From assembly GCA_035578175.1 (NCBI GenBank), contig JAQMRL010000003.1:24266419-24330418 (forward strand): a stretch of DNA of 64,000 nucleotides. The letters run 5' to 3'. This document shows positions 10,796 to 21,853 of the stretch, piece by piece; positions within the stretch are counted from its first letter, which is position 1; every line of letters begins with the position of its first letter. The notes beneath the pieces are model-generated. The model saw nothing but the letters and a program-made list of their open reading frames with translations. It was not told the DNA's origin and did not search any database. This stretch comes from Catonia carolina (taxonomy: Eukaryota > Arthropoda > Insecta > Hemiptera > Achilidae). The translations under genes and the position numbers were made by a program.

Positions 10796-11525
10796 CCCAC
10801 CGGGTTAGTCTAGTGGTAAAATTGTCACCGCAAGTCAGCTGTTTAATAGCTTCTTTTCGAAGACGAAGGTTCCGTGGTTCAAATCCTAGTAAAGGTAGGT
10901 ATTTTTATACTAGATTTGAATACTAGACAAAGGTTACCGGTGTACTTTGATTGTTGAGGTTTAGTTAATCATATTTACTCAGAATGAGCGGCCTGAGTAT
11001 GGACAAGTTATTGTTTAGGTCATCAGCCGAAAGGCTGGCTTGAACTTCTAGAGGCTTTACTAAGTAAAACGAGGAGTGAGGTGGTTTACCTTTGTCTTCC
11101 TCACTGAGTGGAGAAGTACGCTTATCAGCATGCCAGGCCCTCTGAAAAGCATCTACTTTCTACTCTGGAAATGATACCTTCACTTCATTCACCACAGGGT
11201 CTGGCTGTATAATGAAATTCAATACTCTTAGAGGAGACAACTCTGTTAGTGTTTTTTTTTTTACCTCTACCGCTTCTGTTCTTTAATGCTTCATTCATAT
11301 AATTGGCTGACCGCATGATAAGAAACAGAACTATCTTTTGTAGCCCTGGAACTAGTAGATCGAGTGAAAATAATTTAACACTCCACCTGCCTGTTATGGA
11401 CAATGTGGACACGAATAAACCTCATTTACACGTCAAACATATCACCCTCATCTCATAGGGTCATGGGGTTGTTTATATTTCTTAAATTTAACTTATTGCA
11501 ACGTACACACATTAGGAATTAAATA
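10796..11525 (+). mobile_element. SINE-B, copy 1, split by a SINE-C
   Basis: The head CCCACCGGGTTAGTCTAG, box-A-like GTCTAGTGG and box B GGTTCAAATCC (around 10879) are followed by the SINE-B body to about 11009. The body resumes at about 11402 (CCTCATTTACACGTC) and ends near 11525. The intervening 11010-11401 is an antisense SINE-C. Comparison with the uninterrupted copy at 40343 shows the two halves rejoin. Confidence 0.8.
11010..11401 (-). mobile_element. SINE-C, copy 1, nested in SINE-B
   Basis: Shares its full length with the copies at 14256, 21522, 23412, 30272 and 54029. In family orientation it starts near GCCCATAACAG (here GTCCATAACAG) and ends in an AAC-type tail. GGACAA flanks both sides as a likely short target duplication. 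No tRNA promoter boxes were seen. Confidence 0.8.
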
Positions 11526-12235
11526 AAAATATGTAACTCGGTATTTTTAATTGTCAAAGTTTGAGTTCTGAATGAAATTTGGAGTACTTTATGAAAAGGT
11601 TTCACATGGGGTGAAAAGAGGGAATTGCTCAGTCGTTCACAAGAGCTAGGCCACTTAGTACAAAAACTGCGAAAACAAAAAAAAGGAAATCTGAGTTGAA
11701 GAACATCATTAATAGATCAGTAACCCGAACTTACATTGAATCCACCTTAACTCGTAGTAGGATTTTAAAGAATGTAATCTTGGATGTTTTTCCATTAACT
11801 AAAACGTTGGTACCTTATTATTGAGAAGGCCGTATTACTTGGGAAAGTGAAAAGTGAACGAGCGGGCGTAGTAAGTGATTAAGGTGTCATAATTTGATTG
11901 ATGCAGTTAACGTTAATTGAAAAGGAACTTTATTAGGCTATATAAAGTACGTACTAGAAACTTACAGGACGAAATTTTGAAAATCTAAAATAATTTCTCA
12001 GTTTTATTTCATAAGTTAGTTTCTTAAAGGGACACTACTTTGTATCCCGCCAATGTTAAATTTGCTAGTTTTAGGTAAATTTTCATAGCATTGGTAAAAG
12101 ATACGGAAATTAAACTTTTCACACTTATAATTGTTGGATTTCTTTTGCTACTGACTTTTCTGGTTGTTATTTACAAAATTGCCTGTACAATTTTCCTTTG
12201 TCGTCCGTGACACCAAGATGTCAGAACTAAAAGAA
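11526..12235. other. Nothing recognised
   Basis: AT-rich unique-looking sequence with no coding or repeat signal. Confidence 0.5.
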
Positions 12236-12485
12236 GTAGCAACAAATGGTTTTCGAATTCGTAATTTTCACAAAAAGTTATTGGGCTTAAATTGGGTTTG
12301 AAGGTCTGGTTTTGACCGGAAGTGACTCAAACCAGAAGTCAAGAAATTAATGTCAAAAATTACAAGAGATAGCAACAAACGGTTTTCGGATTCATTATCT
12401 ACACAAAGAATTGGTGGGCCTGAATTGGATTTTAAGTTCCGGTTTTGACCGGACGTCAAGAAATCAAAGTCGGAATTTTGAAACA
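12236..12485. repeat. Degenerate tandem duplication, about 125-bp unit
   Basis: Unit 1 (about 12236-12360) and unit 2 (about 12363-12485) share AGCAACAAA, GGTTTTCG, TTGGGCTTAAATTGG-like and GGTTTTGACCGGA in the same order. Unit 2 lacks a short internal piece. The antisense 76-residue ORF reflects this duplication and is not a gene. Confidence 0.75.
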
Positions 12486-14255
12486 AAAATTGTGACATAA
12501 AATTCCTCTTAAAGAGTAGATACAGAAATCACTAATGGTTTCTGCCATAAATTAAAGTTGTCTTTTAAAAAATTACCACCAGCCATCAGACGCGTCATCT
12601 CATGAATTTTTTTTTAATTCAATCTGCTGGACCATAAAAATTTTACAAATTGTTTCTACGTTTTTTTCATATTAATAATTTTTGGAGCACTTGAGGAAGT
12701 CATAAAAATGTCGGTACCTATAATATATGGATGTAAAAGATGAATAACTAGTAAAAATTTCAGCCTAGTAGGTTTAATGGTTTCTGAAAAATGTACCAAG
12801 TGTTAAAAATATAAATTTACGGAAAAAAGGCGAAAAACAAAAACTCACAAATCAAAATCATATCTTATATCTTCATAATCTTCGATGGTAAGAATAATTT
12901 TATAAAGCTCACTGCGTAAGGAACTTTCAGATCATTGTGAAAAATCTCGTTTTAATATACCAGTTTGGTATCTGTTATTTTAAGAGTTCGTGACTGACAA
13001 GATTGTACGGTTTTTTATCTTGTTTTGTTGAGAAAATTCTGGTTATTAAAATCAAATATTCCTAAATTTAAAGAAAATATAGTAGTAATAATATTATTTA
13101 ATTTTGACATCCACAAAAGTACATATTTTTAAAAAAATATAAAAACTTAATAAAGTATTTTTCAGACTGCAATTATTAAAATGAGAACAAAGCGAAATAA
13201 ACTACTACATAATGAAAACGTACGTGTACTGTACATATTAAAACAGTTCTGCATTCTCAATTCTGAGTCGACTCACAATTCTCTTCTAAATTGTCCTGCT
13301 GGACAATTATTATTACTACTCTGGGAGCAATTCGCTACAGATTTTCTCTTCTCTTTGATGAGATTTTGAATTTAAACAACTTTATCTATCTTATTACTTT
13401 TACTGTTATGATTACAATATTATTTTATGTTTTGATTATAAACTATTTTTAGTTAATTTTTTTATATTATCATTTGGAAAGTTATCTAAAATTATTATAA
13501 ATGCAGCTTATATTATAGGGTTTTAGTATATCTACTTTATTTGTTTGTAATAATTGCTACCAAGTTGAATATTAGTACAGTGTTTGAGTATTTATTTAGA
13601 GGTTTGCAATTTCAAAACCAGTGAACCTGATCTGTCAATCCACTTTAAAATTGCGAGAATGTAAAAGTTTAATTTGTAATATATATTTTGTAGCCGCTAT
13701 TTGTAAAATGAGTCATTATAAATTCACAATCAATTTAATTTCGCACATTATTTTACATCCTCGTTTGCTTTTGTTCAAAAAGAGTTTATACATTAAAAAA
13801 AAAATTATTCTTCTTGTAACTTAATAATATGGAATAAAAACGTACTACTAGGTCTATGTGTTTAATGACGCACCAAAAAACCAAAACTACAAGAGACTTA
13901 AAGATTTTCAATTAATATCTATGCAGAACATGTTTTTACGTAGAAAAAATTATATTATTGGCTCATAATTATACGAGTCGATAATAAAAGGAAGTAAGTT
14001 CAAAAATGTCAAATGTATCACTCAGCGTTAACTGTTAATTTAACAATCCTCTAATAATATAACGCTGTAAATCCAATATAATAGATTAATAAATGTTCAA
14101 AGAGAAAGTGGCCTGGAAATTTCTTTTGAAACAATGGATAAATGTTATCAAAAAGGGCTCAAAAAAATGGAAACCAAAAAATTTGGAAAAATAAACAAAA
14201 AAAATATTTAAATATCACAGAGAAGTGATTCAATGGACTAGTTAAGAAAGGAATA
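12486..14255. other. AT-rich stretch, nothing recognised
   Basis: ORFs at 13181-13369 and 13621-13824 have no family resemblance and AT-driven composition. No repeat ends were seen. Confidence 0.5.
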
Positions 14256-14636
14256 CGCCCATAACACGCAGATTTAGTGTTAAATTATTTGCACTCGATC
14301 TGCTAGTTCCAGGGCTACAAAAAATAGTTCTGTTTCTTTTCACATGGTCAGCCAATTATATGACTGAAGCATTTAAGAACAGAAGAGATAGAGGTGTAAA
14401 AAAACACTAGTCAGAGTTATATTCTCTGAGAGTAATGAATTTCATTATACAGCCAGACCCTGTGGTGAATGAAGTGAAGATGTCAGTTGTAGAGTGGAAA
14501 GTATATGCTTTTCAGAAGTCCTGGCATGCTGATAAGCGTACTTTTCTACTTAGTGAGGAAAGAACTCCTTGTTATACTATTCTTAAGCCTCTAGAGGTTC
14601 AAACCAGTCTTTCGGCTGATGACCTAAATAGCTACA
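14256..14636 (+). mobile_element. SINE-C, copy 2
   Basis: Runs from CGCCCATAACA to GCTGATGACCTAAATAGC. A 68-residue ORF (14435-14641) starts at MNFIIQPDPVVNEVK, the same frame kept open in copies 4 and 5. The AAC tail is degenerate here. Confidence 0.8.
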
Positions 14637-14639
14637 TTT

Positions 14640-15362
14640 AACACTGGATTGTTATAAATATAAAAAGTCACTTTTCACGCAACACCAAAATTTGATATTT
14701 AGCAACTGTTCTGAAACCAGTTTGTAAGTATGCAGCTTAATTTTAAGCACTAAGAAATATAGAAGAAGAAAAGTAAACTTTTGAGGAAATTATTTGGTCC
14801 CAAAATAGTAGATCGTGAAATGAGACTGAGCAATAGATAAGAAATTTGAGAAGTCGGGCACAAATAAAAAAAGAGTTACATTCTACTAGCATTCACTTCA
14901 AACATACTACTAGCATCTTGAAACATAAAGTTGTTGAAGCTGGAAGTGATGACGATGATAGAGATGATAACGATGTCTATTATGAGATGACGATGATTAT
15001 TAGTTGAAGTAGAAAAGAAAAATAAGTTTAGTTGCTTAACAAAATCGTAGAGGTAAGTCTAGTCTTTTAAAACATTTCAGCCTGTGAGTATCTTCGCTGT
15101 TGTCGAGGAGGTTAATCGCAAATGGATTCTGATGGTCTTCTAGTTTTTGTAAATGTTTTTCGCTATTTCTTCTATTATAAAGGGTAGGTTTAGGTCATTG
15201 GTAGGTCATTGGGTAGGTTTAGGTATTTTATTGGTTACTTACCATGGGGCTGCAGTGATTAGTCTCAGGCATTTAATGTTGTTTTATTCTTTGGGTTGTA
15301 TTTAAAACTTTTGAGAAAGCTACTTTTGCAACCTATAAATAAATGTGCACTACTAGTCAATC
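14640..15362. other. Spacer with a GAT-rich patch
   Basis: A degenerate GAT-type repeat lies at 14945-15005 and a short GGTAGGTTTAGG tandem at 15180-15230. No gene was recognised. Confidence 0.55.
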
Positions 15363-15375
15363 TGTGATGAGTCTT

Positions 15376-15563
15376 TTTTTTTATTTAACGTCGCATCAAC
15401 TGCAACGGTCATTAGCGACGACGTTGGGGTGGAACGTTATGCAATGTAGGATGAAATGATTTTTTGTAACGTATGAAAATATGCCTTGCCTGAGTGGGAT
15501 TTGAACCCAGGACCGCATGATGAGAGGCGAGCACGTTACCAACTGCGCCAATGCGGCCGGCGG
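15376..15563 (-). mobile_element. SINE-A, copy 1, tRNA-derived, with 13-bp TSD
   Basis: On the minus strand, box A TGGCGCAGTTGG and box B GGTTCAAATCC are followed by the body with ATTTTCATACGTTAC and the tail GATGCGACGTTAAATAA. The perfect target-site duplication TGTGATGAGTCTT lies at 15363-15375 and 15564-15576. A perfect duplication implies a fairly recent insertion. Confidence 0.92.
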
Positions 15564-15576
15564 TGTGATGAGTCTT

Positions 15577-16499
15577 GTGCGAGAACTTTGTACCAGAAAG
15601 TTTCAAAAAAAAAAACTTTTTCGTTCGGAGTTGCGATGTCTTATTATTATTTTATTTTAACTAATCGTACTACTGTGACGTTAAACAGACCCAAAACCGT
15701 TAATAACTTGTTTAAGAAAGTAAAGAAAACGCTAAAGAATTGGAGTTATCACCTAAAAGTGTAAAAAATATAGATACATTAAGAACAAAAATTAAGAAGT
15801 TTGAGTTTATATAGAGATAATAAAATTAAACGCCTTAATGAACGTGACAGTTCAAACTGCCAAAAAAATGAAAGAAGATTATCTAGAAAAGAAAAGATAA
15901 AACCTTCAAAGGTAAAGATATTTTCATGATTCTTAGCAGGCGGGAACGAATAAAAAATTTATTATATTAGAAAACCTATATTGGGCGTTCAAAGAAGTAC
16001 GAGTAGGCCTACATCTTTTTTTGTGACAGAACTGGCACAATTGTTAAAAATACTTTTATAACTTTTATAATTTTACGTGAATGAAATTTGTTTAATTCTT
16101 TATTCAATTTTTTAATTTCGCATTTAATATTATGTTATAAAAAATAAAGAATAAAAGTAATAGATTATTATAACTGTAAAATTATAAGGTAAAACATTAA
16201 GTTAACTATAACACTGAAACTTTTAAGAAAGTTTAAAAAAAGTTATAACTGGAATATATCTGATAAAGTATAAAAACTTTTACAATAATAATTTAGTTGT
16301 TATAAAAATACATCATATGTGCATTGTATTACAATAATAATATAGAGAAACGATACTGTAGTTCAAACAAGCAATTTGTAGGCTGTAAGCATGTCACTGG
16401 GTTAGAAAAGAAGGTACTTTGGCGCACTGCGTCCCCGTAACAAACATTTTACTCTGATGTTCTTGTTCTGTTTCTGCATAAGAACCTTTACTTTATTTT
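15577..16499. other. AT-rich stretch, nothing recognised
   Basis: No coding similarity or repeat ends were seen. Confidence 0.5.
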
Positions 16500-16503
16500 T
16501 ATA

Positions 16504-16741
16504 TTATTCCTCTTTACTTCTCGGATATCCCTGAAAATCTATCTCTGACCCCGTTGAATATACTAGCCGTGCAAGTGCTGAATTGAATGTCCCTGACAGT
16601 GTTGTTAAATCTATTATGGTGTCCTTCACTATTACCTCCCCCCCTTTCCACACGTTGCACTCTACAACACATAAGAAAATGTTCTTTTTTATGTCCACGA
16701 TAAACCATTCTGCACTGTCTCTTGTTTCGGTTCCAAACCAT
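16504..16741 (-). other. Unassigned GC-richer segment with overlapping open frames
   Basis: Two minus-strand frames are open (16698-16504 and 16741-16514). One reads as a fairly ordinary protein containing EWFIVDIKKNIFLCVVEC, in a segment less AT-rich than its surroundings. No known family is recognised. It could be a transposon ORF fragment (a LINE C-terminal scrap in the same orientation lies at 17080-17230) or a chance ORF. Confidence 0.3.
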
Positions 16742-17079
16742 GCAACGTCCCTATAAAGTTATTCAGGCTACTACGCTCTTTGATTTTCCTCATTTTTCTT
16801 TCCTTTTTTCCTTTTACTTCAATGACAGTCCATTATCAATAAAGGACCTTGCAACTTTTAGTAGTTTTCTTTTTCTTGTAGAACTCAATTATTGTTTCTG
16901 TTTTGTGTATTTTACAACTAGCCAATTTACACGGATCATTGATTAAATAGCCCCGACATTATGTATAATGGACAACATTATAAATTTCTAATAGTCTATT
17001 CTTTTGTATTCTTTAATAAATTAATAATTTTGTTAATATCATTAATTTTATTGTTCTATAGTACTCCAGTCTTTCAATA

Positions 17080-17230
17080 TTGAACATAAATCTCATCAAA
17101 TTTTTTTTATGTTTCCTGTTCTTTGCTTGTTACGTCCAATTTAATCCCACCACTCTTTTAATGACATCTTCCCATTGCATCAATGGTCGTCCGCGTCTCC
17201 TTATGTCTATTCAAAACCATTTTTGAATAA
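17080..17230 (-). pseudogene. LINE ORF2 C-terminal scrap
   Basis: On the minus strand a short frame reads RRRGRPLMQWEDVIKRVV followed by GLNWT and a stop, the basic RGRPxxxWxDDI signature of LINE ORF2 C-termini. Only about 35 residues are recognisable. Confidence 0.6.
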
Positions 17231-17322
17231 CACTATTCCATATTTGTCTTTCTTTATTACCTGTCTATTTCCATATTTGTTGAGTCATTTTTTGTATGAT
17301 GTCCTGCATTTTAGTTATGTTT

Positions 17323-17323
<1 letters not shown>

Positions 17324-17412
<89 letters not shown>
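17324..17412. repeat. Compound (TA)n-(TG)n microsatellite
   Basis: TA units at 17324-17376 pass through a short TACATGTATATG bridge into TG units up to 17412. Two spurious ORFs (17175-17423 + and 17265-17486 -) are created by it. Confidence 0.95.
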
Positions 17413-17415
<3 letters not shown>

Positions 17416-18229
17416 ATGAATAATATGACATGACCGCAGATTTTCGAATCGAAAATAATTTTAATTTCTATCAATTTTGTTTGCATTTAAGATATTTTAA
17501 ATATGATATTTATGTAAGAAATTTCAATACTAAATATAATATTAATAATTTAAGAATGAAATTAGGTTGGATAAGGAAATGGAAGACATCTACGCTACGC
17601 CTTCAATGGCCTAATTTCCTACTTAGCTGAATCCCTTGCACTTCCTGCATTTATTAGGATTCAAATAAGACGTTACAAATATAACGGCGCTATTGAAATA
17701 AGCATACAATTTATAAATTTTTTTCGCTGAACTAAAATTTTTTAGCTTAAAATGGGACTGTTTATCTACTTTTAGTTTTCCCAAAACTATTTAATAAATC
17801 AGAGTCGATTCGTTTTATTTTCTTATTTCAGGTTTCTACTAATATAAATAGTGTGTTTCTACGTAAATTTGCAAACACTTGTGTTTTTTTTTTATTTCTT
17901 CACAAATTCTTAACTTATAAAGGGGAAAACTATAGGGAAAATATCAACTCTCCTAATAATAATCCTATAACTAGACTGTATATTTTTGTGTACTGTAGCA
18001 AACTTATGACACTTGCAATTTCTGAAAATATCAACATTTTATATAAATTTATTGAGCTGTAATTAAATAAATATTGGCCTATAACGAATTTGCATATTTT
18101 TTGCCAAAATTTAAAATGCATCTGCTCCTTCAATATCAATTTTAAAATATGACAAATCCTCTAGGTTACTCTTGTATTAATAAATAGAGCTTGGTTTGGG
18201 AACTGAAATATTTAATCTAAAAAAAAAAT
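17413..18229. other. AT-rich stretch, nothing recognised
   Basis: The ORFs here overlap on opposite strands and show no family resemblance. Confidence 0.5.
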
Positions 18230-18659
18230 CTGATATGAAACAATCACACGACTTTTTCTTGCTAATGTAAATAATGCATTTATAACCTATGTTTAATCAT
18301 GAGTAAACGATGCAAAATAAAAAACATAACCTAATTTTCGTCATAAGTGAATGATACTAAATGAAAATCAACCTTTGTAAAATTTAAAAATACGGAAAAT
18401 CATTTGTAGAGTTTTTTATTTTTTATAAATTTGATTGTACATTTTTTTGTAAAATGCATACTATGGTCGCAATATTTAAAAAAAATATTTTACCGATTTT
18501 TATGAGCAGAATACAGAAAATCACTAACTGACGCTAAACTAAGCATTGTAGAAAAATCACTTTAAATATAAGTTACAGGTTTTTTTAATTTACTACAACT
18601 TTAATTTTATACTTTTTCCCTGAAAATGCATTTTAAGGCTGTAATTTTACATAAACGTT
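18230..18659 (-). mobile_element. HINE-like repeat, copy 5 (5'-truncated)
   Basis: Read on the minus strand, its 3' end has a decayed inner repeat (GCAAGAAAAAGTCG) and decayed hairpin. The body with GATTTTCCGTA-like and CTTAGTTTAGCGTCA stretches matches the other copies. The 5' half is missing. It is more diverged than copies 2-4. Confidence 0.75.
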
Positions 18660-18889
18660 CAAGAAAGGGCATAAATACATTTTTTTGACATTTTGTAAAA
18701 ACATAAGATACTAAGATTTAGGTTTACCAAAATGACTAAATTTTCACCAAGTCTTTTCCTTTTTTGTATTATTTTTAAATAATATTGAACGAAAATTAAC
18801 ATCACACTTTTGCCAGAATTTCCCTCATGTGTTCCAAATTGACCACTATGGATCACAATTTTTTATTCTTTTCTAGTAAGGGATAATAT

Positions 18890-19145
18890 TCTTTCAGAGT
18901 GTGCTTTCTTTTCTAAAGTCGATGATATGCCAGATTTTTCGAATGTCTTTGTTGCCCAAAATTCCTTTATTTCCTCTATTTGAGTTTAATTTTCCCTTAT
19001 TAACTTCTCGGCCATGTATTTTCGTATGTTTTACAACCACGCATTTTGGTTTTTTTTCCTTTAAGCAGTTGAAAACTCTTTTAGTTAGTCTTCTATCATG
19101 CATTCTTGAAACGTGTCCAATAAACAAAAGTCAAAATTCATGAAT
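18890..19145 (-). pseudogene. LINE ORF2 C-terminal remnant
   Basis: The minus-strand frame 19127-18894 begins with FIGHVSRMHDRRLTKRVF, matching the WxGHVxRM..RLPKR block of LINE ORF2 C-termini. The remainder is lysine-rich and diverged. It lies immediately upstream of the acyltransferase exon and is not part of that gene. Confidence 0.55.
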
Positions 19146-19309
19146 TATCTCAGGTTTGATGAATGTATTGTAATGTCATATTTTTGGTTGACAAGAAAAA
19201 TTTTTTTATGTAGGCTATATTGTTCAGGTTTCATATAGTTAAGGCTTCTCCAGATTTGTTTTTCTTTCTTTCAGAGTCATTTATTTATATTTTATTTTTT
19301 ATTTTGCAG

Positions 19310-19551
19310 CCCAACGGCCGAACATACGAAAGTTTCAGCATTTTCTGCCCATGCGACCGCCTCGACAGCCTGAAACTGCTTCATGAAGAAGATGTCCTCA
19401 TAGACTGGACCCGTCCCATCTATCTCAACTTTATTCACAGTGATATATTAAACAACATTACGGACTTTTACAGTTCCATTGGCACCGTAGAAAAAGTTTG
19501 TGGTGATGTATACGTCTGTGACGAACCTCCAAATGATTTAAAATTAGAAGA
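19310..19551 (+). CDS. FR47/GLYAT-like N-acyltransferase, internal exon
   Basis: Internal exon of the only host gene seen. The acceptor TTTTGCAG ends at 19309 after a T-rich tract; the donor is A|GTAAGT at 19552. The 242-bp exon starts in phase 0 with PNGRTYESF and leaves two bases (GA), which combine with the first base of the exon at 25611 to give Glu. The encoded segment continues IFCPCDRLDSL, IDWTRPIYLNF, then DVYVCDEPPND. It corresponds to the middle part of insect glycine-N-acyltransferase-like proteins, before the acetyl-CoA-binding fold. The exon is much less AT-rich than its surroundings. Upstream exons for roughly the first 70-90 residues were not recognised. No signal peptide can be judged without the N-terminus. 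Confidence 0.85.
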
Positions 19552-19642
19552 GTAAGTAAACTATTACCATATGCTACTATCAACTTCGAATTCATTATTT
19601 ATATATTTTTACATTCTCTTACGCTATATGATTACTATGTAG

Positions 19643-20103
19643 CTGTGATTTTCACCCTGGGGGTCGTGGTGATATTATAGGGGGGTCGCGACAATGAAAT
19701 CATTTAATCATTTTATGAGAAAAAATAATTTATTACAAACTTACTTATAAAAATGTTACATGCAATAAGTATACTTACTTGTAAAGAAAAGAAATTAATC
19801 ATTAATTAATAAGGCTATTAATGTGATGGTTGCATTAGTTTTTCATTTAAAATTTTCTTCATACGTGGATCTTCGTTAGAAACATATAAAAGTAAATTGT
19901 TCTCGAGTGATAATATGCGATTCCTATATTTAATTTTTAGAGCAACCATAGAGGAAAACCCCTTTTACATTTATAATTACAGTCAAAATTCAATTATTAA
20001 TCGTAAGGCTTACTATTATTATCGGAAGGGGGGTCGCAAAATATTAATTTTATTTATTTTTAATATTTGGGGGTCGCGGAGCAAAAACGGTTGAGAATCA
20101 CTG
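19643..20103. mobile_element. hAT-like non-autonomous element
   Basis: The left end reads TGTGATTTTCACCCTGGGGG. The right end, reversed, reads CAGTGATTCTCAACC. Blocks rich in GGGGGTCGCG lie near both ends. This CAGTGNTTCTCAACC plus GGGTCGCGACC pattern is typical of hAT MITEs. It splits the 5' part of HINE-like copy 3. The 8-bp target duplication is not clearly preserved. Confidence 0.75.
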
Positions 20104-20667
20104 CAGGGAAGGAAAGTAATGTTTTCATGATGATTTTTGTATTGTATAACTTTCTCTTGCTCTGAATGACGTATTATACGAGAATTATGTTTTCAAATCG
20201 GTTTATTGAAATCGAGTTTTCAACGGAAATATACGCTTTCAGGTCCCCTGAAGAAAAAAAACATGTTTTACCGATTGGTACATATGTGAGCAGAATATTT
20301 CAAAAATGGAATAGCGTTCGAAGTTAAAACTTGGAAATTAAGTTAGGTACTAGGAAAACTGACATGAATATTTCCATCAAAATAGCGCAACCGGAAGTAG
20401 TAGTTAATTGTGCATTTTTTTTAAAAACAACTGCTACGATTTTCTTTTAATCGCCTCATTTACTACTTTTTTGTGCTCTAAAATAGCCTATAGAATAAGC
20501 AGTTGGTAAAATACGTGGGAAAACTATGCTCTCTTAGTAAAAAATAGTTTTTTAAAGATTGCAGTTTTGGACAAAAGTGCAGGTAATAAAAGTTGTAAAA
20601 AGTTTAAAATCCTGCAACTTTTATTTCTAGCATTTTTTTCTATAAAGCTTAGTTTAGCGTCGAATAA

Positions 20668-21306
20668 CACATTCAGTGCTTGGGCTCGCCTAGCGGGTCA
20701 ATTATAGGAGTTACCGCCAGGCTGTCGTCTTGCCTTGCGGGTTCTGATTTATTAACATTTTAAGTAATTCTGGAGTGAGACTTAATTTGGTGCTATTGTA
20801 TAGTTCTCAGAAAGGTATTTTCTTGTAACTGTGCAGTTCGTTTTTGAATTTTCATCTTACGATCTTATACCCTCGTTTAGTATACTCATACTGTATTTTA
20901 AATGGGTTTTCAGGATATAGTTGAAGTAGTGAATGTAATATCTTTGCAGGTATCGATGCAAAATAGCTTACACTTTTGGATTTACTTTAAAAATAATATA
21001 TTATTTGTAGTTTAAAATGATATGATAAATTACGCGTAAATCGTAACTGTAAATGGAAACATTCAATCAAGAAATACATTTATCATAACAGACGAAAATA
21101 AATCTGAATAAAAATCTAAAAAACACCATTGAGTTGTTTAATTTTATTTTATTAGCAATGATAAATCCATGTATAGGTGGGAAATAAAAAAATTCTATAA
21201 AAAAATGTAAGTAACATACAGTCATAAATAAACCAAGCAGAGAACCAGGGAATAAATCAGCCCAGCGGGAGAGATACCTCATAATAATTGCTCAGCATTG
21301 AATGTG
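20668..21306. mobile_element. piggyBac-like MITE
   Basis: Terminal inverted repeats CACATTCAGTGCT and AGCATTGAATGTG differ at one position. The right end is followed by TTAA (21307-21310) and the left is preceded by ATAA, a one-base decay of TTAA. The TTAA target fits piggyBac. It is inserted in HINE-like copy 3 next to its TTTAGCGTC motif. The antisense ORF 21282-21067 has no clear transposase motif. Confidence 0.7.
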
Positions 21307-21521
21307 TTAATGATATTCATTATTTTGGTCATCAAAATGAAAGTCCAGTGTAGGTAGATTTTCCTTTTGTGTCATTCACTCATGATTAAAATTTAGGTTA
21401 TGTTTTTAAACTATTTATATTAACAAGAGAAAGTTGTGTGAGTGTTTTACACCAATGTTTTGTAAAAGAAAATATTGTTTTCCTCCATAAATTATTATTT
21501 TTTGTAAGTAAAATACAAATG

Positions 21522-21853
21522 CTGTTGTTTAGGTCATAGACTAAAAGGCTGGTTTGAACCTCTAAAGGCTTTACTAAGTAAAACGAGGTGGTTTACCTTC
21601 ACCTTTCTCACTGAGTGGAAAAGTATGCTTATCAGCATGCCAGGTTCTCCAAAAACCACGTTCCTTTTACACTGCATATGACACCTTCACTTCATTTACC
21701 ACAGGGGCTTGCTGTGTAATGAAATTGATGACTTTCAGAGGAGATAACTCTGACTATATAAATGGCTGATAAGAAACAGAACTACTTTTTGTAGCACTAG
21801 AACTAACAGATTGAGTGCAAATAACTTAAAACTCCACCTGCTTGTTATGGGCA
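21522..21853 (-). mobile_element. SINE-C, copy 3 (internal deletion)
   Basis: From the AAC tail (read as GTTGTTTAGG at 21522) to the family 5' end TGCCCATAACA at 21853. About 60 bp is missing near 21755 compared with copy 4. Confidence 0.8.

Larger units (their letters stand above)
19611..21454 (+). mobile_element. HINE-like repeat, copy 3, with two nested elements
   Basis: Starts with ACATTCTCTTACGCTATATG and ends with a variant of the inner repeat (AACAAGAGAAAGT) and hairpin. It is interrupted at 19643-20103 by a hAT-like element and at 20668-21306 by a piggyBac-like element. It also carries a duplicated 5' segment near 20140-20200 (a second ACTTTCTCTTGC). Removing the insertions restores alignment with the copy at 52890. 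Confidence 0.8.

Noticed and set aside
15412..15764. ORFs on both strands at SINE-A copy 1 (also at 24274-24610 and 35644-35838)
   Set aside because: They translate the SINE body; identical peptides recur at each SINE copy.
17175..17486. Two ORFs with IYIYIY and VCVCVC or HTHTHT runs
   Set aside because: Products of the TA/TG microsatellite on opposite strands.
20668..21306. piggyBac transposase gene inside the TTAA element
   Set aside because: The only ORF (21282-21067 on the minus strand) lacks recognisable transposase motifs.
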